Assembly: GCF_963677155.1 (NCBI RefSeq)
Contig: NZ_OY781884.1
Location: forward strand, 186,001 to 250,000
Length of the DNA stretch: 64,000 nucleotides
From: an uncultured Draconibacterium sp.
GTDB lineage: Bacteria > Bacteroidota > Bacteroidia > Bacteroidales > Prolixibacteraceae
Reading direction: 5' to 3'
Each line of letters starts with the position of its first letter. Within the stretch, counting starts at the first letter, position 1. Positions 50,083-58,905 of this stretch are shown here, one piece after another. Both the position numbers and the translations under genes were made by a program. The notes under the pieces were generated by a model. The model ran no database searches. It had not been told where the DNA came from and saw nothing but the letters and a program-made list of their open reading frames with translations.

Positions 50083-50164
50083 CAAATTTACTATTTTAGC
50101 CTATAGAAGTAACGAAATAACACCTTCTGAAAGTCAGAAGAAATTAATTTAAATCTCACCTTAC

Positions 50165-50196
50165 CAAGGCCTTTCTTCGGAGAGGCTTTGTTTTTT
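50165..50196 (+). terminator. Rho-independent terminator after the cytidylate-kinase-like gene
   Basis: CAAGGCCTTTC pairs with GAGAGGCTTTG across a TTCG tetraloop and is followed by six T. Confidence 0.9.
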
Positions 50197-50421
50197 CGAT
50201 TTTTTTTTTGAGATTTTAATAAAAAAACAATGTTTTTTTTGTGATATTCTAATAATTAGTCCGTTACTTTGATATAAGATTTTAATTCGCACTTCACCTG
50301 TATTTGTGATTTTCCGTTTTAACGTCTGACACGTTCTTTACACTTAACAATAATTTTTTAGAATAAAGCGGCATATTGCCGTCAGTTTTTACATTTATAC
50401 ATTTATATTTTTCTATTTTTT
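50197..50421 (+). promoter_or_regulatory. Long upstream region of the RRM-protein gene with hairpin
   Basis: This very T/A-rich stretch precedes the RNA-binding protein gene. A compact hairpin CGGCA-TAT-TGCCG lies at 50369-50381 and is followed by TCAGTTTTT. Such a hairpin 40 bases before the start could act as an attenuator or as a site for the protein's own binding; this is inference. Confidence 0.4.
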
Positions 50422-50853
50422 ATGAATTTATTTGTTGCAAAGTTAGACTCATCGATTACAGGTGACTACTTAAATGAGCTGTTCTCTGCACACGGAGAAG
50501 TAGCGTCTGCCAAAGTTATTTTTGACAGAGAAACGGGAAACTCAAAATGTTTTGGTTTTGTTGAAATGCCAAACGAAGAAGAAGCTAATGCAGCGATTGC
50601 TGCACTTAATGATGCTGAAATTGAAGGAAAACAAATCGTAGTTAAGGAAGCAAATGCTCCACAAGAGCGTCCACGTCGTGATTTTAATCGCGGTGGCGGC
50701 GGTGGTGGCTACAACCGCGGTGGCGGTGGTGGTTATAACCGTGGCGGCGGTGGTGGCGGATACGATCGTCGCGGTGGCGGCGGTGGTGGCGACCGCAGAG
50801 GCGGCGGCGGTGGTTACGATCGTCGTGGTGGCGGCGGTGGCGACCGTTGGTAA
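50422..50853 (+). CDS. RRM-domain RNA-binding protein with glycine-rich tail
   Basis: The 143-aa protein has one RNA recognition motif (residues 1-78) with RNP2 'LFVAKL' and RNP1 'KCFGFVEM'. The tail from about residue 88 is built from Gly runs with Tyr, Asn, Asp and Arg (GGGGGGYNRGG-type units) and ends GDRW, resembling plant and cyanobacterial cold-inducible glycine-rich proteins. Family members bind single-stranded RNA and often respond to cold. The tail DNA is GGT/GGC-rich and prone to length change. It has a long A/T-rich leader and its own terminator. Confidence 0.92.
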   Translation: MNLFVAKLDSSITGDYLNELFSAHGEVASAKVIFDRETGNSKCFGFVEMPNEEEANAAIAALNDAEIEGKQIVVKEANAPQERPRRDFNRGGGGGGYNRGGGGGYNRGGGGGGYDRRGGGGGGDRRGGGGGYDRRGGGGGDRW

Positions 50854-50876
50854 GCTTCTTGAAAGATATTTAAAAG

Positions 50877-50907
50877 AAGGTGTTCGTTTTACGGACACCT
50901 TTTTTTA
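50877..50907 (+). terminator. Rho-independent terminator after the RRM-protein gene
   Basis: AAGGTGTTCGT pairs with ACGGACACCTT (one G-U pair), leading into a T run. Confidence 0.88.
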
Positions 50908-50982
50908 TGGGGATTTAAGTACTAATGCTATTAGAATTGAAACGTTCTTCTTCTATTTTTCGAAAGCAATTACCTGAAAGTT

Positions 50983-51978
50983 TTATAATATTTTTAACCA
51001 GGCTTCTGCTTCTATCAACTCCGTTTTTTCCGAAGTTTTTAAGGCATAATTAAAGCCGGGCTGAATACAAAATGATCCGTACTCTCCTTTTGTGTTTAAA
51101 GCAATGTACCCAATTTGATGATTCTGATAATCGGGAATCTTTTTAGCGATACGACGAACGGCCTCTTCGCATGCTCTATCGGGAGACATGCCGCCGCGCA
51201 TTAATTCAACCACTAAAAACGAGCCAAGTGTTTTCATTACCAGTTCGCCCGATCCGGTAGCTGTTGCTCCTCCTACTTCGCCATCAACAAATAAACCGGC
51301 ACCAATAATTGGCGAATCGCCCACCCTGCCGGGCATTTTATATCCCATTCCACTGGTGGTACAAGCACCTGAAATGCGCCCATCTTTGTCAAGTGCCAAC
51401 ATCCCAATGGTATCGTGGTTATCTTCGGTTACATTCTCGATGTTAATCTTATTACTGAATTCCTTATTTTCTTTCTTCCACTGTTTCCACTCTTTTTTAC
51501 GGGCTTTGGTTAACAGCTTTTCCTTTTCAAAACCATTATCAAGCGCAAATTTTAAAGCTCCTTTTCCGCTTAACATTACATGTGGTGTTTTTTCCATTAC
51601 CAGGCGAGCTACCGAAACAGGATGAACAATGTGTTGCAAATACGTTACACTTCCTGCACGTCCTTTCTCATCCATAATACAGGCATCAAGTGTTACTTTT
51701 CCGCTGGCATCAGGAATGCCGCCTTTTCCTACGGTAATCACATTCGGATCGCCTTCGGGAACACGCACTCCCGCTTCCACGGCATCAAGCGAGTGCCCTC
51801 CTTTTGACAAAACCTCCCAGGCAGCCTCATTAGCCGGCATACCATGATTCCATGTTGAAATTACTACCGGGTATTTATTAGCTGACAGAAACCCCGAATT
51901 TGAAAACGCTTTCGTTGCAACACCGGCACCGGCAAGTAATAACGAACTTTTTGCTAAAAAGGAACGGCGAGATATCAT
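50983..51978 (-). CDS. Tat-exported N-terminal nucleophile hydrolase (glycosylasparaginase / isoaspartyl peptidase type)
   Basis: The ATG at 51978 gives 331 residues opening with a twin-arginine signal (SRRSFLAKSSLLLAGAG). An ATG 18 codons earlier would push the Tat motif inward and is not preferred. The Ntn-hydrolase fold shows 'GGHSLDAVEAGVRVPEGDP', the autoprocessing site 'DNHDTIGML', where the Thr becomes the nucleophile, and 'ACTTSGMGYKMPGRVGDSPIIGAG', as in lysosomal-type aspartylglucosaminidases. It would cleave the GlcNAc-Asn bond of N-glycan remnants in the periplasm. That makes it a glycoprotein-scavenging enzyme by family, not shown directly. Confidence 0.88.
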   Translation of the reverse strand: MISRRSFLAKSSLLLAGAGVATKAFSNSGFLSANKYPVVISTWNHGMPANEAAWEVLSKGGHSLDAVEAGVRVPEGDPNVITVGKGGIPDASGKVTLDACIMDEKGRAGSVTYLQHIVHPVSVARLVMEKTPHVMLSGKGALKFALDNGFEKEKLLTKARKKEWKQWKKENKEFSNKINIENVTEDNHDTIGMLALDKDGRISGACTTSGMGYKMPGRVGDSPIIGAGLFVDGEVGGATATGSGELVMKTLGSFLVVELMRGGMSPDRACEEAVRRIAKKIPDYQNHQIGYIALNTKGEYGSFCIQPGFNYALKTSEKTELIEAEAWLKIL

Positions 51979-52090
51979 AACTTGCTGTTTATTATTTTTT
52001 TTTTCAAAAGTAAAGAAAATAAAATCCCCCAATTAGGTACTCTCCCTACTTTAAATATTTATAACTTTTAATGAATCGAAATAAAAAGCT

Positions 52091-53893
52091 TTATTCGTGG
52101 GAGAAATACTCCAGTGTTTTTCTGTAGTTGGAGAAAACCACTGCACGCGATATAAACCCAAGATATTTACCATCATCGATAACCGCAAGATTGTAGCGGT
52201 TTGAGGTTTCAAATTTCTTGGCCACTGTTTCCATATTGTCTTTCGACGAGATATAGAATTCAGGCATAAACATGAGGTCTTTCACCATCACTTGGTCGTA
52301 TAGTTCGTGTTCAAAAATAAGATGTTTCACTTTCGAGAGTTTTACCATCCCTTTCAGGTAGCCATCCTTGTCAACAATAGGAAATAAATTTCTATTTGAT
52401 TTAGAAATTGCTTTTACCAGGTCACGCAAACTGGCATCGGGAGAAATAATTTCAAAGTCGTTCTCAATCAACTTTTTCACCTCCATTGACCGAAGAATAG
52501 CTTTGTCTTTGTGGTGCGTTATCAAATCGCCGGTTTGTGCAAGGTGTTTGGTATAAATGGAATGTGGTTCAAAACGCATGATGGTTACATATGCCACCGT
52601 TGAAGTAATAAGTAAAGGAATAAACAAACCATAACCTCCGGTTATTTCGGCAGTTAAAAATATTCCTGTAAGCGGAGCATGCATTACGGCAGCCATCATT
52701 CCGGCCATACCAGCCAGTGCAAAATTATTTTCAGGCACTCCAAGATCGAAAAAAGTATTGAGCAAAAACACAAGAAAATAACCGGCAATTGCTCCGGTAA
52801 ACAACGTTGGAGCAAAAATACCACCATTACCTCCTGAGCCGGTTGTAGCCGACATAGCGAACACTTTAAAAAAGAGAATTCCACCTAAAACAAGTAAGAC
52901 GATATAGGGATTGTCTTTCCATTGAAAAAACATGGAGTTATTCAATAAATCAGCCCCATGGTTATTAAATACTGAATTAATACTGGTATAACCTTCACCC
53001 CATAACGGAGGGAAAATAAAAATCAAAATTCCCAGCGTAACAGCTCCGATAAGCACACGAACAAACCAGTTGTTTATAGTCGCAATACGTTTTTCAAGAA
53101 ACATGGTTCCGCGGGTAAAATAAATTCCCAGCAAACCGGTAAAAATTCCCACGAGGATGTAAATCCATATCATATTAATATGAAACGGGGTTACCTGATC
53201 AAAATGCAGCATAACACCTTCACCCATAAAAAAGTAAGAAATTATAGTGGCCGATAATGCTGATATAAGTAACGGAATTAAAAAAGCCATGGTTAAATCA
53301 AGCATCAGCACCTCTAGGGTAAAAACGATTCCAGCCATTGGCGCATTAAAAATGCCTGCAATTGCACCAGCAGCTCCACACCCCACCATCAGAGTAATAT
53401 ACTTATACCGCAATTTGAAAACCCGTGCCAGGTTCGATCCTATTGAAGCACCGGTTAACACAATTGGCGCCTCCGATCCTACTGATCCACCAAAACCAAT
53501 GGTAAGCGAACTGGCAATCATCGATGAATACGTTTTTGAAGGCTTTAACTTACTGCTCTTCTTCGAAATTGAATATAGAATTTTAGAAATTCCATGTCCG
53601 ATATCATCGCGAATAACGTATCGAACAAACAACACTGTTAGCAATATTCCAATGAATGGATACAATAGATAGAGGTAATTAAATCCATCTACAGAAATCA
53701 CCTCTGTTAACTCTTCAGCAACAAAGTGGATCAGGTTTTTTAACAACAGGGCAGCCAATCCACTTACCAGGCCTACAATCAAACTAAGCAAATACAAAAA
53801 GTTCTTTTCCGGAATTTTTGCTATTCGCCAGGCAACAAGTCGGGTTATTAACTTATTCAACAACACCTTGTTAATTCTAAGAATTCTAAACAT
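52091..53893 (-). CDS. ClC-family chloride channel/transporter with CBS pair (first of two)
   Basis: From ATG 53893 the protein has 600 residues; ATG 53902 is an alternative. Residues about 20-440 form the ClC core with 'GHGISKILYSIS', the gating-glutamate motif 'GGSVGSEAPIV' and 'GGNGGIFAPTLF'. The C-terminal 130 residues hold two CBS domains ('EIISPDASLRDLVKAI', 'FISRAVVFSNYRK'). At the position of the proton-relay Glu of E. coli ClC the sequence is 'MAGIVFTLEVLML', with Val. The start overlaps the stop of a paralogous gene upstream, so both are one operon. Confidence 0.9.
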   Translation of the reverse strand: MFRILRINKVLLNKLITRLVAWRIAKIPEKNFLYLLSLIVGLVSGLAALLLKNLIHFVAEELTEVISVDGFNYLYLLYPFIGILLTVLFVRYVIRDDIGHGISKILYSISKKSSKLKPSKTYSSMIASSLTIGFGGSVGSEAPIVLTGASIGSNLARVFKLRYKYITLMVGCGAAGAIAGIFNAPMAGIVFTLEVLMLDLTMAFLIPLLISALSATIISYFFMGEGVMLHFDQVTPFHINMIWIYILVGIFTGLLGIYFTRGTMFLEKRIATINNWFVRVLIGAVTLGILIFIFPPLWGEGYTSINSVFNNHGADLLNNSMFFQWKDNPYIVLLVLGGILFFKVFAMSATTGSGGNGGIFAPTLFTGAIAGYFLVFLLNTFFDLGVPENNFALAGMAGMMAAVMHAPLTGIFLTAEITGGYGLFIPLLITSTVAYVTIMRFEPHSIYTKHLAQTGDLITHHKDKAILRSMEVKKLIENDFEIISPDASLRDLVKAISKSNRNLFPIVDKDGYLKGMVKLSKVKHLIFEHELYDQVMVKDLMFMPEFYISSKDNMETVAKKFETSNRYNLAVIDDGKYLGFISRAVVFSNYRKTLEYFSHE

Positions 53894-55700
53894 GAGAAAC
53901 ATTAATTATCTGTTTACGATAGCGGGTAAAAACTCTTGCCCGCGAAATAAATCCAATATATTTGCCATTTTCGATTACAGCCAGGTTATAACGCCCCGAT
54001 GATTCGAATTTTGCAGTAACAATCTCCATGCTATCATTCGGGTCGATAGAAAATTCAGGCATATACATCAATTCGCTTATTTTCACAGTGTCGTATAGTT
54101 CATGTTTAAAGATCATCGTTCTCACATCGTCCATTTTTACCATTCCCACCATCGTTCCATCTTCTTTTACAATCGGAAACAAATCGCGATGTGATCGTGT
54201 AATGGCTTCTGTAAGGTCGCGCAAATTTGCATCGGGCAACAATACTTCAAAGTCAGTTTCAATTAGATTCTTTACTTGCATCAACTGCAATACATTCGCA
54301 TCTTTATCGTGAGTTAACAATTCTTTTCGTTTTGCCAACTGAATATGATAAACCGAGTTAGGCGTAAATGCCCTAACAATAAGGTATGCAAACGTAGCTG
54401 TAACCATCAGTGGCACAAACAATTTGTACCCTCCTGAAATATCTGCAATCAGAAATATCCCGGTGAGCGGAGCATGTAAAACGCCCGCAATTAACCCCGC
54501 CATTCCAATTAGTGCAAAGTTATTTGAATTTAATTCACGCACACCCAAACGGTTGATAAGTAAGGAAAAAAACATTCCGGTATTTACCCCCATAAAAAGC
54601 GTTGGAGCAAAAATACCACCAACACCGCCTGCTCCAAAGGTAAGAGATGTGGCTACAATCTTTAGCAAAATAACAGCTATAATAAGTAGCATGGCAGCCC
54701 AAATTTCTTCGCGTAACGAATAAAACAAACTATTATCGAAAAGGTAGCTTAAATCGCCAGCCAAACATTCGTTAATCGATTCGTAACCTTCGCCATAAAG
54801 TGCAGGAAAAAGAAAAATTAGTGCCCCCAAACTTGTTCCTCCAACCACTAACCTGATTCTGCTGTTTTTTAATTTCTCAAAGATACCGGCTATAAAGAGG
54901 TACATTTTGGTAAAATAAACCGAAACAAAACCAGTTACAATTCCTAAAGCAATATAATAGGGTAAATCTGGCAGTTTAAAAGCCTCGACCACGGAAAACG
55001 GGTAAAGCACATCCTGCCCCAGAAACAAGTAGGATGTTACCACCGCAGTTGATGATGCCAACAATAGCGGCACCAGCGAAAACACGGTAAGGTCGATCAT
55101 AATTACTTCAACAGAAAAAACAATAGCTGCAATGGGCGCTTTAAAAATAGCTGCCATAGCACCGGCGCAGGCACAAGCCAACATTAATATAGTATTCTTG
55201 TAATTTAGCCGAAATACCTTGGCTATCCACGATCCCCAGGCAGTTCCGGTTGCTACGGTTGGTCCCTCCAGCCCCACTGAGCCACCAAAACCAACAGTTA
55301 GTGCCGATGTTAATACCGATGAATACAAATTATGTCGTCGAATATCTCCTTTTCGTTTTGAAATGCTATACAAAACAGTTGGAATTCCATGTCGTACCTC
55401 CGATCGAATAACATACTTAATCAGTACAATTGCCAAAAAGATACCCACAATAGGCATGGCAAAATAAATATAGTTATGCACTTCGCTGGAAACCAACCGA
55501 TGTACCAGTTCTTCGGTAAATCTTACCGTATTTTTAAGAACAACAGCTGCCATTCCGGCCAAAACACCAATAACAATACTTAGCAAGGTTAAAAAACCTT
55601 GTTCGCCGAGGTGCTTTAAACGCCAACGGTGAAACTTAACCCAAATATGCTGCCTGTGCTTCGTCATTTTTTTCGATGAGGTAAAAGTAACAATTAGCAA
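53886..55700 (-). CDS. ClC-family chloride channel/transporter with CBS pair (second of two)
   Basis: The 604-aa protein is a paralogue of the downstream ClC protein, with 'RHGIPTVLYSIS', gating motif 'GGSVGLEGPTVA', 'VGGIFAPTLFMG' and a C-terminal CBS pair. It also has Val at the proton-glutamate position ('IAAIVFSVEVIMID'). The two genes overlap by a few bases at ATGTTTAG, a sign of translational coupling, and the proteins may form heterodimers, since ClC proteins are dimeric. The longer N terminus is basic (KKMTKHRQHIWVKFHRWRLK). Confidence 0.9.
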   Translation of the reverse strand: MLIVTFTSSKKMTKHRQHIWVKFHRWRLKHLGEQGFLTLLSIVIGVLAGMAAVVLKNTVRFTEELVHRLVSSEVHNYIYFAMPIVGIFLAIVLIKYVIRSEVRHGIPTVLYSISKRKGDIRRHNLYSSVLTSALTVGFGGSVGLEGPTVATGTAWGSWIAKVFRLNYKNTILMLACACAGAMAAIFKAPIAAIVFSVEVIMIDLTVFSLVPLLLASSTAVVTSYLFLGQDVLYPFSVVEAFKLPDLPYYIALGIVTGFVSVYFTKMYLFIAGIFEKLKNSRIRLVVGGTSLGALIFLFPALYGEGYESINECLAGDLSYLFDNSLFYSLREEIWAAMLLIIAVILLKIVATSLTFGAGGVGGIFAPTLFMGVNTGMFFSLLINRLGVRELNSNNFALIGMAGLIAGVLHAPLTGIFLIADISGGYKLFVPLMVTATFAYLIVRAFTPNSVYHIQLAKRKELLTHDKDANVLQLMQVKNLIETDFEVLLPDANLRDLTEAITRSHRDLFPIVKEDGTMVGMVKMDDVRTMIFKHELYDTVKISELMYMPEFSIDPNDSMEIVTAKFESSGRYNLAVIENGKYIGFISRARVFTRYRKQIINVSHV

Positions 55701-55766
55701 GCGCGATTAACAAATTTTAAGGAACTAAAAGCTAAAGTTTTTGTTATCCTAATAAATTGGGGTAAT

Positions 55767-56633
55767 ATGAAAATAAAACTCACTGGCAGCAGCGGATACA
55801 TTGGCCAGCTCATTTCAACAGACCTGGAAAAGAAAGGACATATTGTATCCGGTATTAAGCGCGACTTACTCTACGGTCCTCCAACCAATTTGCAACAAGA
55901 ATTGCGAAATACCGATGTTGTCATTAACCTTGCCGGAGCCCCCATTCTCCAACGCTGGACAAAGAAAAACAAGGAAATCATTTACAACAGCCGCGTTGTA
56001 ACCACACATAACCTGGTAAAAGCGATTATTGAAATACCCAAAAACGAACGCCCAAAAAAAGTGATATCAGCATCGGCAATTGGCATTTATAAATCAGGAA
56101 ATTCGCACACCGAAGACAGCCTTAATTTCGATGAAGGTTTTGTTGGGAAAGTGGTGAAAGACTGGGAACACGAACTTACTACGTTACCCGGCAGCTTGCC
56201 GACCATTATTTTTCGCCTTGGGATTGTTTTTGGAAAAGAGGCACAAACTATACAAAACATGCTTCTTCCTTTTAAATTAGGACTTGGCGGAAAAATAGGT
56301 TCAGGACAACAACCATTTCCGTTTATTCATGAACAAGATGTGGTAAATGCATTCGTTTGGGCTACCGAAACACTTGAAACAAGTGACACATTCAATTTAA
56401 CCGCCCCCGAATCAATCTCAAATAAAGAATTTACCCGCAGCTTTGCCCGGCAAATAAATCGGCCTGCGTTTTTTACCATTCCTGCTTTTGCGTTAAAGTT
56501 GCTATTTGGCAAGGCAGCTCAATTACTTACACAATCACCTGAGGTATCATCCAAAAAACTGCTTAAAGCTGGTTTTCAGTTCAAATACCCAACAATAAAA
56601 GCAACACTACAAAATATTATTAGTACGAGCTAA
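55767..56633 (+). CDS. TIGR01777-family NAD(P)-binding oxidoreductase (SDR epimerase-like)
   Basis: The 288-aa extended SDR has the glycine-rich 'LTGSSGYIGQLIS' at the N terminus, 'NLAGAPILQRWTKKNKEIIYNSRV', which is diagnostic for the YfcH/SDR39U1 family, 'SASAIGIYK' with the catalytic Tyr region, and 'GLGGKIGSGQQPFPFIHEQDVVNAF'. The family's biological role is poorly known. The start immediately precedes the nucleotide-binding motif. It is divergent from the ClC operon and followed by the FUSC gene 67 bases later on the same strand. Confidence 0.88.
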   Translation: MKIKLTGSSGYIGQLISTDLEKKGHIVSGIKRDLLYGPPTNLQQELRNTDVVINLAGAPILQRWTKKNKEIIYNSRVVTTHNLVKAIIEIPKNERPKKVISASAIGIYKSGNSHTEDSLNFDEGFVGKVVKDWEHELTTLPGSLPTIIFRLGIVFGKEAQTIQNMLLPFKLGLGGKIGSGQQPFPFIHEQDVVNAFVWATETLETSDTFNLTAPESISNKEFTRSFARQINRPAFFTIPAFALKLLFGKAAQLLTQSPEVSSKKLLKAGFQFKYPTIKATLQNIISTS

Positions 56634-56700
56634 AAACTTTAGTTGCTAATTTCTGTTCTCATTCATTAGCTTTGTAAAAAAACACTTTTACACAATACTC

Positions 56701-58848
56701 ATGAAGAACCAGGAAAAAGGCCATTTGCGAACGAACATAAAATTTTTCCGCGATGTATTTCTTTTACATCCTTACCGTTTGTTTGCCTTGCGCGCAACCG
56801 TTTCGATGGGGGTTTTAGCGGTACCTTTCATTATTGCTGGGCTACCGTTTTTTGGTGTAACGCTGGCTTTGGGCGCACTGGCCGGTGCTTTGTCAGAAAC
56901 CGATGACCATCCGAAAGGCCGCGTAAAATCGTTATCAATAACCATACTCAGTTTCTTTATATCGAGTTTTTCGGTGGGACTTTTAAATAGTTACACCTGG
57001 ATTTTGGGCACAGGTTTTATACTTTCCACCATCATATTTATTTTAATAGGTGGCATTGGCGAACGCTACCGTGCCATTACCTTCGGCTCTATATTAGTAG
57101 GTATTTATGCCATGCTTGGTATCGAGATAAGCCCAGCCTGGTATTGGCAGGCAATTTTACTTCCTGCCGGAGCACTTTTTCACGGCATACTTACTTTGAT
57201 ATTAATTTTTCGCAATCCGTGGCGTCTACTCGACCAGCAAATGGCCAGCGGTTTCAGAGCTCTTGGCAATTACCTCGAGAAAAAGGCCTTGCTTTTCCCA
57301 AGCGATAAAAAAGATCAGGAAGACATAAATAAAGATCTGGCCTTGCTAAACGTAAATGTGGTAAATGCACTTGAAGGCATAAAAAACGTATTGAATAATT
57401 ATGCCCGGGAGATGAAAAACACCGAGCCACTGAATAGTTACCTTCAACGCTTTATGTTGTTACAGAGTCTTCACGAACGTGCAGCATCAACGCACCAGCG
57501 CCACGATAAACTGGGGAACAGCAACGAACAAATTGAGATTTTGGAAGGTTTTGGCGAAATGCTTCGCCAATTGGCATACGCTTCACGAATGGTTGCAGAA
57601 AATATGCTTGCCGGAACTTCTTACAATCACCCACCTGCACTCGAATGGATCTCAAAAGCCATCGACGACAAACTGCAAACAATGCCGTTGGAAGATACTC
57701 AGGATCTGATTCTGCTTCATCATAATTTACATCGTTCGCACGTTTCGTTAAAATTCCTCGACAACCTGGAGGAAGGAACTTCAATTCCTCGTTTACGACG
57801 TGATGAAAGAACGCCATTTCAACGTTTAAAAGAACAGCTCACTTTTCGCCATCCGCGAATGCGTTATGCATTGCGGCTCAGCTTAACTTTTGCACTTGGC
57901 TACGTTCTTCAGGTTTACTTCAACCTCGACAAAGGCCAGTGGGTAATGCTAACCAGTTTATTTGTTAGCCAGATTACCTATAGCGACACCCGCCGCCGTT
58001 TGTTTGAGCGTTTACTGGGAACCGCTACCGGTATTATTATCGGAGCCGCATTATTACAGATTTTTACCACTACAGCCGCACAGGTTCTACTGATGATGGG
58101 TTCTGCAATGGCATTTTTCTATTGGCTTAGAAAAAAATACTCGATAGCGGTAATATTTGTAACCACTTTTGTACTGAGTGCTTTTAATATCATTTCAAAC
58201 GACGGAGGCATAAACATTATGATTCCGCGTCTGGTTGATACTTTGCTTGGTGCAACGCTATCGTTTCTCACCATTCGTTTCTTATGGCCGGGTTGGCAAT
58301 ATCGGCGTATTTCGGGGCTTATTTCCACCGCATTGGAAAAAAACAGAAACTATTTTCAGGCCATTGCAAAAGAATATAAAGAGGTAAGTAACGACGATTT
58401 AAACTACCGCATTGCCCGAAGAGAAGCACACCTTGCCGATAACGAGCTGGCACAGGCCTGGAACAGTATGCGCCAGGAGCCTAAAAGCAAACAACACATT
58501 ATGGAAAATGCATTAACCATCACCTATTTAAATCATGCATTGTTGTCGCACCTTTCGGCACTGGGAGCACACCGCGAAACAAATATTGAGAGCTACAAAG
58601 ATATTGAACCATTGTTTCAACAAATTGCTAAAAAGCTTACGGAAGCCGGCAGAGAAAGCATCATCCAGAAAGATAAGTTTTCATCCGATCTGTCGGAACT
58701 GCTAATGACATTACAACAGCAAATTAAGGGCTCTGGAGCTGGGTTAAAACGACAGCAACTACGCTTATTTTACAATATTGCAGCAACTACATCCAAAATT
58801 ATTGATAAGTTAAAACGTTCAGGTATCAATATAAAAAATCAGACATAA
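56701..58848 (+). CDS. FUSC-family inner-membrane protein (YccS/YhfK-like)
   Basis: The 715-aa protein has two six-helix membrane blocks (about 25-170 and 390-540) separated and followed by soluble helical regions, the arrangement of YccS/AaeB-type putative efflux proteins. 'PLALGALAGALSETDDHPKGR'-like sequence after helix 2 and 'DKGQWVMLTSLFVSQITYSDTRRRLFERLLGTATGIIIG' in the second block are typical of FUSC-like domains. It may export aromatic acids or help balance the envelope, but the substrate is unknown. It converges on pckA. Confidence 0.85.
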   Translation: MKNQEKGHLRTNIKFFRDVFLLHPYRLFALRATVSMGVLAVPFIIAGLPFFGVTLALGALAGALSETDDHPKGRVKSLSITILSFFISSFSVGLLNSYTWILGTGFILSTIIFILIGGIGERYRAITFGSILVGIYAMLGIEISPAWYWQAILLPAGALFHGILTLILIFRNPWRLLDQQMASGFRALGNYLEKKALLFPSDKKDQEDINKDLALLNVNVVNALEGIKNVLNNYAREMKNTEPLNSYLQRFMLLQSLHERAASTHQRHDKLGNSNEQIEILEGFGEMLRQLAYASRMVAENMLAGTSYNHPPALEWISKAIDDKLQTMPLEDTQDLILLHHNLHRSHVSLKFLDNLEEGTSIPRLRRDERTPFQRLKEQLTFRHPRMRYALRLSLTFALGYVLQVYFNLDKGQWVMLTSLFVSQITYSDTRRRLFERLLGTATGIIIGAALLQIFTTTAAQVLLMMGSAMAFFYWLRKKYSIAVIFVTTFVLSAFNIISNDGGINIMIPRLVDTLLGATLSFLTIRFLWPGWQYRRISGLISTALEKNRNYFQAIAKEYKEVSNDDLNYRIARREAHLADNELAQAWNSMRQEPKSKQHIMENALTITYLNHALLSHLSALGAHRETNIESYKDIEPLFQQIAKKLTEAGRESIIQKDKFSSDLSELLMTLQQQIKGSGAGLKRQQLRLFYNIAATTSKIIDKLKRSGINIKNQT

Positions 58849-58882
58849 AAAAAAAACCTTCTGCCCGAAGACAGAAGGTTTT
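58847..58882 (-). terminator. Terminator of pckA
   Basis: AAAACCTTCTG pairs with CAGAAGGTTTT around an 8-base loop. A ten-T run follows on the minus strand. Confidence 0.85.
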
Positions 58883-58905
58883 GCGTATATAAAAATTGAT
58901 CTGAA

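Noticed and set aside
50690-50850. Antisense frames through the glycine-rich tail of the RRM protein
   Set aside because: Long Ala/Thr/Val-rich frames arise only from the GGT/GGC repeats read on other frames and strands.
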